Source: Blastococcus sp. CT_GayMR19 (GTDB lineage Bacteria; Actinomycetota; Actinomycetes; Mycobacteriales; Geodermatophilaceae). Taken from it: a stretch of 64,000 bases of DNA. The first letter of the stretch is position 1; each line of letters starts with the position of its first letter. The notes under the pieces were generated by a model. That model was not told the DNA's origin, did no database searches, and worked only from the letters and a program-made list of their open reading frames with translations. The DNA is taken from positions 124,001-188,000 of the forward strand of contig NZ_SPQL01000010.1 in the NCBI RefSeq assembly GCF_004570385.1, given 5' to 3'. Below, in pieces: positions 24,101 to 32,494 of this stretch. The translations under genes were made by a program, and so were the position numbers.

Positions 24101-24382
24101 CTGGCGCTTGACGGGTTGTCGGGCCGAGTGGGCCCCGGAGGGGTCCGCGCAGGCACGACGCAACGGCTCAGCGCAGGCCGGCGACGGCCACCGGCTGGCG
24201 CTTGACGGGTTGCCGGGCCGAGTGGGTCCCGGAGGGGTCCGCGCAGGCACGACGCAAGGGCTCAGCGCAGGCCGGGAACGGCCACCGGCTGGCGCTTGAC
24301 GGGTTGTCGGGCCGACTGGGCCCCGGAGGGGTCCGCGCAGGCGCGACGCAAGGGCTCAGCGCAGGCCGGGAACGGCCATTGG
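24101..24382. repeat. Three tandem copies of a 94-bp repeat
   Basis: Units start at 24101, 24195 and 24289, each beginning CTGGCGCTTGACGGGTTG and about 95% identical to one another. Within each unit GGCCCC-GGA-GGGGTC can form a small hairpin. The period is not a multiple of three, so it does not code for a repeat protein, and no ORF on either strand shows a recognisable product. Together with 23986-24100 this fills the 470-base gap between crp and the Nudix gene. It ends 20 bases from the stop of the Nudix gene. Confidence 0.9.
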
Positions 24383-24402
24383 CCGCGGTGTGACGCGGAG
24401 CG

Positions 24403-25200
24403 TCACGAAGGTAACGGCACGACCATCCGGATCCGGGTCCCGTCGGGGAGGACCGCCCACCGGCCGTCGGCCTCCTCGGTGAAGACGGGGCTGATCGGGC
24501 GCAACGGCTCCGGCGGCGAACCGGCCAGGACCGCTGCGACGTCGGGGAACGCTTCCAGCTGGGCAAGGGTGTGGATCGTGGGCGGCAGCATCGGCCGGAT
24601 GCCCGCGCTCATCTCGGCAAGCGCCTGGGCAGGCGTGAGCCAGCTGGCCTCGTCCGCCTCCCCCGACACGTGGCGCGCCTCCTGCCCGACGGGGAGCGCG
24701 GCCGCGAAGAACTTGGTGTCGTAGCGCCGGGGCTCCTCGGGCGGGGTGATCCAGTGCGCGAAGGGCCGCAGCAGATCGGCGCGGAGCGACAACCCGCGGC
24801 CGGCCAGCAGTTCGGTGAGGGACAACTCGCGGGACAGCAGGGCCTGCCGCTGTTCCTCCCAGTCGTCACCGGAGACATCGGGGACGACGGCACCTTCGGA
24901 GTCCCCCGCCAGCAGGACGCCGGCCTCCTCGAACGTCTCCCGTACCGCGGCACAGACCAGCTCGCGGGCCAACCGCTCGTCGCAGCCGAACGCCGCGGCC
25001 CACTCCGCCGGGGTGGGCCCGATCCAGCCGATCTCGACGTCCGCGTCGCGCTCGTCGACGCCGCCGCCCGGGTAGGCCGTCATCCCTCCGGCGAACGGCA
25101 TGCCGCGGGTGCGGCGCAGCACGTAGACCTCGAGTCCGGGGGTGCCGTCGCGCAGCAGGACGACGGTGGATGCCTGCTTCGGCTCGGCGGGTCTGGTCAT
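24403..25200 (-). CDS. Nudix hydrolase (NUDT8/19-like)
   Basis: A 265-residue Nudix-fold protein. The strand [20 protein letters not shown] and the glycine turn PGGGVDERD precede a long insertion, then [18 protein letters not shown] carries the Nudix helix RETFEEAGV. The insertion before the helix and the [20 protein letters not shown] region are those of NUDT8/19-type enzymes that act on CoA or nucleotide diphosphates. ATG 25200 was chosen as the first residue before [11 protein letters not shown]. It is 127 bases after ridA on the same strand; in mycobacteria a metallo-beta-lactamase gene (Rv3677c) occupies this slot. Confidence 0.87.
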   Translation of the reverse strand: MTRPAEPKQASTVVLLRDGTPGLEVYVLRRTRGMPFAGGMTAYPGGGVDERDADVEIGWIGPTPAEWAAAFGCDERLARELVCAAVRETFEEAGVLLAGDSEGAVVPDVSGDDWEEQRQALLSRELSLTELLAGRGLSLRADLLRPFAHWITPPEEPRRYDTKFFAAALPVGQEARHVSGEADEASWLTPAQALAEMSAGIRPMLPPTIHTLAQLEAFPDVAAVLAGSPPEPLRPISPVFTEEADGRWAVLPDGTRIRMVVPLPS

Positions 25201-25327
25201 CGGACGCCGACGGAGAAGGCGGTGGCCACGGTGCGGGTACCGGAGGCCTCCCGCCGGGGGCACGGGGACACGCTCGTCGTGGCGCGCGCCGAAGTCCGGC
25301 CGCGCTGGCGTCCGGAGGACGCCGATG

Positions 25328-25813
25328 TCATGGCCTCACCTCGACGGTGAGCTCGACCTCCACCGGGGCGCCGAGCGGGAGCTCGGCCACCCCCACGGCA
25401 CTGCGGGCGTGCTGCCCGGCCTCCCCGAAGATCTTGCCCAGCAGCTCGCTCGCGCCGTTGATCACCCGCGGCTGCCCGGTGAATCCCTCGGCGCTGGCCA
25501 CGTAGCCGACGACCCGGACGACCCGGACCACCGAGTCCAGGCCCACCAGCTCGTCGATCGCGGCGAGGGCGTTGAGGGCGCAGACCTTGGCGTCGGCGGC
25601 CGCTGCCTCGGCGTCCACCGAGCCGCCGACCTTGCCGGTGCGCCGGAGCCCGCCGTCCACGAACGGGAGCTGGCCGGAGGTGAACACCAGCGACCCCGCA
25701 CGGACGGCGGGGACGTAGGAGGCGACCGGAGCCGCGACCGGCGGCAGCCGGATGCCCAACTTCGCCAGCCGCGCGTTCCAGCCCTCCTCCGCCGCGGGGG
25801 GAGGGGTGGTCAC
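25328..25813 (-). CDS. RidA family protein (Rv3678c-like)
   Basis: A 161-residue RidA/YjgF-type protein. [13 protein letters not shown] is the family's second strand region, [20 protein letters not shown] the central helix, and [20 protein letters not shown] the C-terminal active-site strand. The catalytic Arg of canonical RidA (followed by V or A in xARxAV) is replaced by ARSAVGV, keeping the Arg. RidA hydrolyses reactive enamine/imine intermediates; this longer subgroup may have another substrate. The GTG at 25813 overlaps the DUF4177 stop by 4 bases. Confidence 0.9.
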   Translation of the reverse strand: MTTPPPAAEEGWNARLAKLGIRLPPVAAPVASYVPAVRAGSLVFTSGQLPFVDGGLRRTGKVGGSVDAEAAAADAKVCALNALAAIDELVGLDSVVRVVRVVGYVASAEGFTGQPRVINGASELLGKIFGEAGQHARSAVGVAELPLGAPVEVELTVEVRP

Positions 25814-25980
25814 GCCGGGCGCTTCAGGTAGGCGACCAGCTGGTCGGCACCGGTGGGGCCGGGCAGGACCGTCACCAGCTCCCACCCGTCGACGCCCCAG
25901 GAGTCGAGGATCGCCTTGGTGTTGTGGATCAGCAGCGGGATGGTGGCGTACTCCCACTTGCGGCGGGCAGCTTCGGTCAT
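25810..25980 (-). CDS. DUF4177-type small protein (Rv3678A-like)
   Basis: A 56-residue protein: KWEYATIPLLIHNTKAILDS then GVDGWELVTVLPGP and a short tail YLKRP. The W-E-Y-x-T start and GWELV core are the DUF4177 pattern, a small beta-rich fold of unknown role. ATG 25980 has TACCGT (25993-25988 on this strand) 7 bases upstream, so the mRNA is probably leaderless. It is translationally coupled to ridA by a GTGA overlap. M. tuberculosis has the same pair next to Rv3679. Confidence 0.82.
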   Translation of the reverse strand: MTEAARRKWEYATIPLLIHNTKAILDSWGVDGWELVTVLPGPTGADQLVAYLKRPA

Positions 25981-26087
25981 GCGTCGGACGGTAGCGCAGC
26001 CCCGGGAGGGCGCGGCCCGCACCGGCGCCGGGTGGCCGTCCGGCCACAGGAAGCCGGTCCCCCGTGGGTGCTCCTAGGCTGGGCCGG

Positions 26088-27107
26088 GTGAGCCCAGCGC
26101 CGTCCTCCGTGCCGTCCTCCTCCGTGCGCCTGCACGTCGTCACCGGCAAGGGCGGAACCGGCAAGACCACGGTCGCCGCGGCCCTCGCCCTGGCCCTCGC
26201 CGCCGGGGGAGGCTCGGTGCTCCTCGTCGAGACCGAGGGTCGGCAGGGCATCGCCCAGCTGTTCGACACCCCGCCGCTGCCCTACGAGGAGCGGCGCGTG
26301 GCCGTGGCGCGCGGGCACGGCGAGGTGAAGGCCCTCGCGATCGACGTCGAGGAGGCGCTGCTCGACTACCTCGACATGTTCTACAACCTCCGCCGGGCCG
26401 GCCGGGCGCTGCGGAAGATGGGCGCGATCGACTTCGCGACGGCCATCGCGCCCGGTCTCCGCGACGTGCTGATCACCGGGAAGATCAAAGAGGCCGTGAC
26501 GCGGCGCCACGACGGCCGCCCCGTCTACGACGCCGTCGTCGTCGACGCTCCACCGACGGGCCGGATCACGCGGTTCCTCGGGGTCACCGCCGAGATGGCC
26601 GAGCTGGCCCGCTCGGGCCCGATCAAGACCCAGAGCGACGGCGTGATGGCCGTGCTGCGCTCGCCGCAGACGGCCGTGCACCTGGTGACGCTGCTGGAGG
26701 ACATGCCGGTCCAGGAGACCGCCGACGCGATCGCCGAGCTGACGACGGCCGGTCTGCCCCTCGGCTCGGTGGTGGTGAACATGGCCACCGAACCGGTGCT
26801 GCCGCCGGCCGAGCTGAACCGCGCAGCCCGGGGTCTGCTGACCGGCGCCGACCTCGCCCCCGCCCTGGCTGCCGCCCACCTGCCGGGCGGCCCGGCCGTC
26901 GCCGACGCGCTGGCCGCCGAGGTCGTCGACCACGCCCGGCGCTGGGCCTCGCAGGACGCCCTCCGGGACGAGGTGGAGGCGCTGGGGCGCCCGATCGTGG
27001 AGCTGCCGCTGATGGCCGGCCCGATGGACCTGGGCTCGCTCTTCGAGCAGGCCGCCCGGCTCGAGGACCACCTGCGCGCCGAGGTCGTCGAGCGGACAGG
27101 GGCGTGA
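26088..27107 (+). CDS. Get3/ArsA-like ATPase, first subunit (Rv3679-like)
   Basis: A 339-residue SIMIBI-class ATPase. The deviant Walker A is [15 protein letters not shown], with the signature Lys before GG. Further motifs are [15 protein letters not shown] (switch I-like) and [15 protein letters not shown] (switch II). The family includes Get3 and ArsA, which handle tail-anchored proteins or arsenite; in mycobacteria the Rv3679/Rv3680 pair is essential-like under some carbon sources, and the true cargo is unsettled. GTG 26088 is supported by TAGGCT 7 bases upstream (26075-26080). Followed by its paralogue 61 bases on. Confidence 0.9.
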   Translation: MSPAPSSVPSSSVRLHVVTGKGGTGKTTVAAALALALAAGGGSVLLVETEGRQGIAQLFDTPPLPYEERRVAVARGHGEVKALAIDVEEALLDYLDMFYNLRRAGRALRKMGAIDFATAIAPGLRDVLITGKIKEAVTRRHDGRPVYDAVVVDAPPTGRITRFLGVTAEMAELARSGPIKTQSDGVMAVLRSPQTAVHLVTLLEDMPVQETADAIAELTTAGLPLGSVVVNMATEPVLPPAELNRAARGLLTGADLAPALAAAHLPGGPAVADALAAEVVDHARRWASQDALRDEVEALGRPIVELPLMAGPMDLGSLFEQAARLEDHLRAEVVERTGA

Positions 27108-27168
27108 GCACCGCAGTGAGGAACGAACGAGGAGCGGAGCGCCCCGCGGGAGCGAGAGGGGAGATCGC

Positions 27169-28422
27169 GTGAGCGCCGAGGAGGTCGCGGAGCCCCGCGC
27201 CACCCGCGCGCCGGCCCGTCCCGCCCGGCCGGCGCCGCTGGCGGCGCCGATGGACCTGGCCGCGCTGATCGCCGACCCCGACACCCGGATCCTCGTCTGC
27301 TGCGGCTCGGGAGGCGTGGGCAAGACGACGACGTCGGCAGCCCTGGCCCTGGCCGCCGCCGAGGCCGGGCGCACGGTCGTCGTCCTCACAATCGACCCGG
27401 CGCGGCGGCTGGCCCAGTCGCTCGGCCTGGTGGAGCTGGACAACGAGCCCCGCCAGGTCGACGTCCCGGGGGCGAAGGGCGAGCTCCACGCGATGATGCT
27501 CGACATGAAGCGCACGTTCGACGACGTCGTCGTGGCGCACTCGACGCCCGAGCGGGCCGAGGCGATCCTCGCCAACCCCTTCTACCAGTCCCTCTCCTCC
27601 TCCTTCTCCGGGACGCAGGAGTACATGGCCATGGAGAAGCTGGGGCAGCTGCGGGCCAGCGAGCAGTGGGACCTGATCATCGTCGACACCCCGCCGTCGC
27701 GGTCGGCGCTGGACTTCCTCGACGCCCCGAACCGGATGAGCCGCTTCCTCGACGGCCCGATGATCCGGCTGCTCACCGCGCCGGCCCGCGTGGGGGGCCG
27801 GGCCGGGCTGCGCTTCGCCAGCGCCGGGTTCATGTTCTTCACCAAGATCATCAGCAAGATCCTCGGCGGCCAGCTGCTGCGCGACATCTCGGCGTTCGTC
27901 GCGGCGCTGGACACCATGTTCGGCGGCTTCCGGGAACGGGCGACGGCGACCTACGAGCTGCTCCACCGGCCGGGCACGTGGTTCGTCGTCGTCGCGACGC
28001 CCGAGCCGGACGCGCTGCGGGAGGCGTCCTACTTCGTCGAGCGGCTCAGTTCCGAGGGCATGCCGCTGGCCGGCCTGGTGCTGAACCGGACCCACCCGCC
28101 CGCGACCTCCGCGCTGTCGGCGACCCGCGCCGAGGGCGCCGCGGAAGAGGTCACCGAGGCCGGCGGGGCGGGGGCCGAGCTCGCCGCCGCGGCCCTCCGG
28201 GTGCACGCCGAGCGGATGGTGCAGGCCGCCCGCGAGCAGCACCTCGCGGACCGCTTCACCAGCGCGCACCCCGAGGTCTGCGTCCGGACCGTGCCGGCCA
28301 CCTCGGGCGACGTGCACGACCTCGAGGGCCTGCGGGCCATGGGCGCCGAGCTGACCGGCCCCGACGCGGACACGCCGACCGGCACGCCGCGCACCCGGGT
28401 GCTGCCCGCGCGCCGTCCCTGA
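27169..28422 (+). CDS. Get3/ArsA-like ATPase, second subunit (Rv3680-like)
   Basis: A 417-residue paralogue of the preceding gene. Its Walker A is [19 protein letters not shown]: the signature Lys found in partner one is Ser here. Switch II is [20 protein letters not shown] hydrophobic client-type region ([19 protein letters not shown]) follows. The C-terminus is a charged disordered tail. With only one signature Lys in the pair, ATP hydrolysis across a heterodimer interface is inferred. GTG 27169 follows GAGAGGGGAGA. The spacer before it contains a GAGGAACGAACGAGGAGCGG stretch of no known function. Confidence 0.9.
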   Translation: MSAEEVAEPRATRAPARPARPAPLAAPMDLAALIADPDTRILVCCGSGGVGKTTTSAALALAAAEAGRTVVVLTIDPARRLAQSLGLVELDNEPRQVDVPGAKGELHAMMLDMKRTFDDVVVAHSTPERAEAILANPFYQSLSSSFSGTQEYMAMEKLGQLRASEQWDLIIVDTPPSRSALDFLDAPNRMSRFLDGPMIRLLTAPARVGGRAGLRFASAGFMFFTKIISKILGGQLLRDISAFVAALDTMFGGFRERATATYELLHRPGTWFVVVATPEPDALREASYFVERLSSEGMPLAGLVLNRTHPPATSALSATRAEGAAEEVTEAGGAGAELAAAALRVHAERMVQAAREQHLADRFTSAHPEVCVRTVPATSGDVHDLEGLRAMGAELTGPDADTPTGTPRTRVLPARRP

Positions 28423-28463
28423 GCCAGGCGGGGTGTCGCGTTCGGCACGTACATTCACCTGCG

Positions 28464-30818
28464 ATGTCGGAGAATGTGCAGTCCCGGACCCGTGTGATCG
28501 CGAAGCTCGCCGCGACGGTCGTCGTCGCCGGAGCGCTGCTGGCCGGACTGCTGCTGCCGTGGGTCGGCGGCACCGGGGTGGTGGCCCGCAACTCGGCGTC
28601 CCTGCTCGACGCCCTGCCGGTGGAGCTGACCGACAAGACGCCGACCGGCAACAGCCGCGTGCTCGCCGCCGACGGGTCGCTGATCACGAACCTGTACGAG
28701 AACAACCGCACGCCGGCCGCCTCCGACCAGATCTCCGAGGTGATGAAGCAGGCGCTGGTCGACATCGAGGACTCCCGCTTCTACGCGCACAACGGCCTGG
28801 ACGTGCAGGGCACGATGCGCGCCCTGATCACCAACGTGGCGGCGGGGAGCGTCCGGGAAGGCGGCTCGACGCTGACCCAGCAGCTGGTCAAGCAGACCCT
28901 CCTGCAGACGGCGGCGACGCCCGAGGAGGGGCAGGCCGCCGTCCAGGAGAGCGTCGGCCGCAAGCTCAGGGAGGCCCGGCTGGCCCTCGCGCTCGAGGAG
29001 AAGTACTCGAAGGACGAGCTCCTCACCCGCTACCTGAACATCGTGTACTTCGGCCAGGGCGCGTACGGGATCCAGGCCGCGGCGCAGAAGTACTTCAGCG
29101 TGAACGCGATCGACCTCACCCTTCCCCAGGCGGCCATGCTCGCCGGGCTGGTGCAGAGCCCGGCGAACGACGACCCGATCGACAACCCCGAGAACGCGCA
29201 GATCCGCCGCAACCAGGTGCTGGAGCGGATGCACACCCTCGGCCACATCACCGACCAGGAGCTCGCCGACATCTCGCCCCAGCCGGTCGCGGTCGTCCCC
29301 GGGGTGAACCCGCCGAACGGCTGCCGCTACGCGGTCATCGGCGGTTTCTTCTGCGCCTACGTGCTCGAGTACCTGACCGGCACCCTCGGTCTCACCCCGA
29401 CCGAGCTGAACAACGGCGGGCTGACGATCCAGACGACGCTGCGGCCCGACATGCAGGCGGCCGGCGACCAGGCGGTGCTCAACACGTTGCCGATGGGCGC
29501 AGAGCTCGCCGGCATGTACACCGCGGTCGAGCCCGGCACCGGGCACCTGCTGGCGATGAGCGTCAACCGCCAGTACGGCTGCGAGGACCCCAACCTGTGC
29601 GAGTCCGTCATCCTCAACGCGGCCTACAGCCAGGGCGCGGGGTCCACGTACAAGACCTTCGTCGCGGCCGCCGCGCTCGAGCAGGGGTACTCGCAGTACT
29701 TCACCCAGACGACGTCCGACCCGTACGTCTCGCGCATCTACAAGGACGGCCGGAACGCCTACGACGTGCGGAACGCCGGCTCCGGCTACTCGGCGACGCT
29801 CGACCTCGAGCGGGCGCTCTACATGTCGTCGAACACCTACTTCCTCGCCCTCGAGGACGTGCTCGGCAGTGTCGAGACGCCGGTCCGCATGGCCGAGCGC
29901 ATGGGCATGAACTTCGTCAGCCCGCCCGGCGACCAGATCGTGGCGGAGAACAACGGGTCGTTCACCTTCGGCCCCTACCCGACCAGCCCCCTGGACCTGG
30001 CCAGCGCGTACAGCACGCTCGCCGCCAGCGGGACCCAGTGCGACCCCACCCCGGTCACGGCGATCCTCGACCGCAACGGGAAGCCGCTGGAGAACGACGA
30101 GGGGAACCCCGTCGTCAGGAACGACAACTGCACGCCCGAGGCGATCCCCCCGGGTGTGGCCACGACCCTGAACCAGATGCTGCGCAAGGACGTCGAGCCC
30201 GGCTTCTCCGGCCAGACCGGATCACGCGCCTTCGTGCCCGGGCACCAGATCGCCGGCAAGACCGGGACGTCGCAGGAGAACTACTCGGTCGCGTTCGTCG
30301 GCTACACCCCGCAGTACACGGCCAGCGTCATGGTGCTCAACCCCAAGAGGAACCAGGACGTCGGCGGCTTCGGCGGCGGCAAGGGCGCCACGATCTGGCA
30401 CGACGCCATGGCCCCCATCCTGACCGGTCAGCCGATGGCGCCCTTCCCGCCGGCCGACCCCACCGTGCAGAACGGCAACACCCGGGTCGTGCCGTCGTGC
30501 AACTCGGAGCGCGGCTGCGCGTCCGCCCTCCAGTCGGCCGGCTTCCAGTCGGCCACGCGGGAGGTCGACAGTGACCAGCCCGCCGGCACGGTGCTGGGCA
30601 CCAGCCCGCCGGCCGGTGGCCGGGCGGTGCTCAACCAGGTCGTCACGATCCAGGTCAGCAACGGCTCGCAGGCACCCCCGCCGGCCCCCGAGACACCGGC
30701 CGCGCCCGAGAGCACGCCCAACCCCGACGGGGACGGCGACGGCGACGGAGGCGGCGGGAACGGCGGCGGGAACGGTGGCAACGGCGGAGGCGGCGGAAAC
30801 GGGAACCGGAACGACTGA
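28464..30818 (+). CDS. ponA2: Bifunctional penicillin-binding protein PonA2
   Basis: A 784-residue class A PBP that polymerises and cross-links peptidoglycan. Order: cytoplasmic tail and one membrane helix (ATVVVAGALLAGLLLPWV), glycosyltransferase domain (EDSRFYAHNGLD, EGGSTLTQQLVKQTLLQ), transpeptidase domain with GSTYKT (catalytic Ser), MSSNTYF (SxN) and AGKTGTSQ (KTG), then one PASTA domain (QPAGTVLGTSPPAGG) and a Gly/Asn/Asp-rich tail. ATG 28464 lies 8 bases after TACATT (28450-28455). The gene follows the ArsA pair by only 41 bases; the whiB4 gene found there in M. tuberculosis is missing. Confidence 0.95.
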   Translation: MSENVQSRTRVIAKLAATVVVAGALLAGLLLPWVGGTGVVARNSASLLDALPVELTDKTPTGNSRVLAADGSLITNLYENNRTPAASDQISEVMKQALVDIEDSRFYAHNGLDVQGTMRALITNVAAGSVREGGSTLTQQLVKQTLLQTAATPEEGQAAVQESVGRKLREARLALALEEKYSKDELLTRYLNIVYFGQGAYGIQAAAQKYFSVNAIDLTLPQAAMLAGLVQSPANDDPIDNPENAQIRRNQVLERMHTLGHITDQELADISPQPVAVVPGVNPPNGCRYAVIGGFFCAYVLEYLTGTLGLTPTELNNGGLTIQTTLRPDMQAAGDQAVLNTLPMGAELAGMYTAVEPGTGHLLAMSVNRQYGCEDPNLCESVILNAAYSQGAGSTYKTFVAAAALEQGYSQYFTQTTSDPYVSRIYKDGRNAYDVRNAGSGYSATLDLERALYMSSNTYFLALEDVLGSVETPVRMAERMGMNFVSPPGDQIVAENNGSFTFGPYPTSPLDLASAYSTLAASGTQCDPTPVTAILDRNGKPLENDEGNPVVRNDNCTPEAIPPGVATTLNQMLRKDVEPGFSGQTGSRAFVPGHQIAGKTGTSQENYSVAFVGYTPQYTASVMVLNPKRNQDVGGFGGGKGATIWHDAMAPILTGQPMAPFPPADPTVQNGNTRVVPSCNSERGCASALQSAGFQSATREVDSDQPAGTVLGTSPPAGGRAVLNQVVTIQVSNGSQAPPPAPETPAAPESTPNPDGDGDGDGGGGNGGGNGGNGGGGGNGNRND

Positions 30819-30826
30819 CGGGGCGC

Positions 30827-31279
30827 TCAGCCGAGCTGCCGGCGTACCTCCGCGGCGACCCGCCCGCCGTCGGCCCGGCCGGCCACGACGCCCTGGACGG
30901 CGCCCATGACCTTGCCCATGTCCTTCATCCCGGCTGCCCCGGTGCGGGTGACGGCATCGGCGACGATCGCGGCGAGGTCGGCGTCCTCGAGCTGCGCGGG
31001 CAGGTAGCCCGCGAGCACCTCCCCCTCGGCCAGCTCGCGGGCGGCCTGCTCGGCGCGGCCGGCGGAGCCGAACGCCTCGGCGGCCTCCCGGCGCTTCTTG
31101 GACTCCCGGCGGAGCACCCCCAGGACCTCGTCGTCGGTCAGTTCGCGGGCCTCCTTGCCGGAGACCTCCTCGGCACTGACCGCGGAGAGCACCATCCGGA
31201 GCGTCGCCGTGCGCAGCTCGTCGCGGGCCTTCATGGCGGTGGTCAGGTCGGCGCGGAGCTGTTCCTTCAATGGGGGCAC
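30827..31279 (-). CDS. GatB/YqeY domain protein
   Basis: A 150-residue YqeY-type helical protein related to the C-terminal domain of GatB. Characteristic segments are LRADLTTAMKARDELRTATL, LGVLRRESKKRREAAEAFGS, and the C-terminal GMKDMGKVMGAVQGVVAGRA. Proposed roles involve tRNA or amidotransferase interaction, but function is unproved. GTG 31279 is used; CAGGCT 6 bases upstream is a weak leaderless -10. It converges with ponA2 (8 bases between stops) and is divergent from the metallophosphoesterase. Confidence 0.9.
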   Translation of the reverse strand: MPPLKEQLRADLTTAMKARDELRTATLRMVLSAVSAEEVSGKEARELTDDEVLGVLRRESKKRREAAEAFGSAGRAEQAARELAEGEVLAGYLPAQLEDADLAAIVADAVTRTGAAGMKDMGKVMGAVQGVVAGRADGGRVAAEVRRQLG

Positions 31280-31332
31280 GTCCCCAGCCTGGCACGGGGG
31301 GCTCCGGTCGCGGGACCGTAGGCTGGCCGATC

Positions 31333-32244
31333 ATGCGCTGGTACACCGCCGTCCCCGCTGCCGCCGTCGCGACCGGCGCCGCCGTCACCGCCTACGCCGG
31401 CCTCTACGAGCGCACCCGCTGGACCCTGCGGCGCTTCGACGTCCCCGTGCTCGCCCCCGGCTCGGCCCCGCTGACCGTGCTGCAGATCTCGGACCTGCAC
31501 ATGACCGCCGGACAGCGCTCGAAGCAGGAGTGGGTGGCCTCCCTCGCGGCGCTCGAGCCCGACCTCGTGATCGACACCGGCGACAACCTGGCCGGACACG
31601 ACGCGGTGCCCGGCACGCTGCGCGCCCTGCAGCCGCTGCTGGACCGCCCGGGCGCGTTCGTGATGGCCAGCAACGACTACTTCGCCCCCCGGCCCAAGAA
31701 CCCGCTCAAGTACTTCGTGACCGAGCACAAGCGGGTGCACGGCGATCCGCTCCCCTGGCGCGGCCTGCGCGACGGCATGCTGGCCCGCGGCTGGCTCGAT
31801 CTCACCAACGCCGCCGGAGAACTGGTGGTCGGGGGTCGGCGGATCGTCCTCGCGGGTGTCGACGACTCGCATCTCAAGCTGGACCGGTACGACGACGTGG
31901 CCGGGCCGGCCGACCGCTCCGCCGAGGTCCGCATCGGGCTCGCGCACTCGCCCGAGCCGCGGGTGCTCGACCGGTTCGCCGCCGACGGCTACGACCTGCT
32001 GCTCTGCGGCCACACGCACGGCGGCCAGCTGCGGATCCCGTTCTACGGTGCGCTCGTCACCAACTGCGGCATCGACCGCGACCGGGCCCGGTGGCTGCAC
32101 CGCTGGGCCGAGCCCACGCCCGATCGGCCGGCCGGCACCTGGCTGCACGTCTCGGCGGGTCTGGGCACCAGCCCCTACGCCCCGGCACGGTTCGCCTGCC
32201 CGCCCGAGGCCACGCTGCTGACCCTCACCGCCCGCGCCGCCTGA
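31333..32244 (+). CDS. Membrane-associated metallophosphoesterase (YkuE/Rv3683-like)
   Basis: A 303-residue calcineurin-like phosphoesterase. An N-terminal hydrophobic helix (VPAAAVATGAAVTAYAGL) anchors it. Metal-site motifs are ISDLHMTAG (D-x-H), DTGDNLAG (GDN), MASNDYFAP (the usual GNHD is changed to SNDY), LAHSPEPR and CGHTHGGQLRIPF. The altered NHD motif is also seen in some relatives. Likely substrates are lipid-linked diphosphates or cyclic nucleotides; not determined. ATG 31333 lies 8 bases after TAGGCT. Confidence 0.88.
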   Translation: MRWYTAVPAAAVATGAAVTAYAGLYERTRWTLRRFDVPVLAPGSAPLTVLQISDLHMTAGQRSKQEWVASLAALEPDLVIDTGDNLAGHDAVPGTLRALQPLLDRPGAFVMASNDYFAPRPKNPLKYFVTEHKRVHGDPLPWRGLRDGMLARGWLDLTNAAGELVVGGRRIVLAGVDDSHLKLDRYDDVAGPADRSAEVRIGLAHSPEPRVLDRFAADGYDLLLCGHTHGGQLRIPFYGALVTNCGIDRDRARWLHRWAEPTPDRPAGTWLHVSAGLGTSPYAPARFACPPEATLLTLTARAA

Positions 32245-32278
32245 GCCGCACCGCGCGGAGTGCGTCCGTCCGCCCGGC

Positions 32279-32300
32279 CCGCCGCCGGAGCCGGCGGCGG
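32279..32300 (+). terminator. Terminator after metallophosphoesterase
   Basis: CCGCCGCCGG and CCGGCGGCGG form a perfect 10-bp stem around an AG loop, 34 bases after the stop and just before the tRNA promoter. No T-tract follows, but the position isolates the tRNA from upstream transcription. Confidence 0.55.
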
Positions 32301-32307
32301 CGGACGC

Positions 32308-32313
32308 TAGACT
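32308..32313 (+). promoter_or_regulatory. -10 box of the tRNA-Pro gene
   Basis: TAGACT lies 13 bases before the mature 5' end of the tRNA, giving a 5' leader of about six bases for RNase P. The same hexamer serves crp at 23197. Confidence 0.6.
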
Positions 32314-32326
32314 CCTCCCACGACCT

Positions 32327-32403
32327 CGGGGTGTGGCGCAGCTTGGTAGCGCGCGTCGTTCGGGACGACGAGGCCGCAGGTTCAAATCCTGTCACCCCGA
32401 CCA
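32327..32403 (+). tRNA. tRNA-Pro (anticodon CGG)
   Basis: A 77-base tRNA. Acceptor arms CGGGGTG and CACCCCG pair perfectly and the CCA end is encoded. The D arm is GCGC-AGCTTGGTA-GCGC. The anticodon stem CGTCG/CGACG encloses TTCGGGA, giving anticodon CGG for the CCG codon, the commonest proline codon in such GC-rich genomes. The T arm GCAGG-TTCAAAT-CCTGT is normal. It is a single gene with its own promoter and terminator. Confidence 0.97.
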
Positions 32404-32405
32404 CT

Positions 32406-32434
32406 CTCAGGGGCCGCCACCGGCGGCCCCTGAG
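32406..32434 (+). terminator. tRNA-Pro terminator
   Basis: CTCAGGGGCCGCC and its exact complement make a 13-bp stem with an ACC loop starting two bases after the tRNA CCA end. It is followed by TCGTTCC. Confidence 0.8.
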
Positions 32435-32494
32435 TCGTTCCCGGCCACCTGGGCCGACGTTCCTGCCGGTGCGGTGGACGGGGAGGATGACCGG

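Noticed and set aside
24101-24382. CRISPR array
   Set aside because: Units are 94 bp and contiguous with no unique spacers, and no cas gene is present. It is a plain tandem repeat.
27108-27168. Purine-rich repeat-like spacer between the two ArsA-like genes
   Set aside because: GAGGAACGAACGAGGAGCGG-type sequence recurs loosely in actinobacterial spacers. Here it contains only the ribosome site of the second gene and shows no exact second copy in the window.
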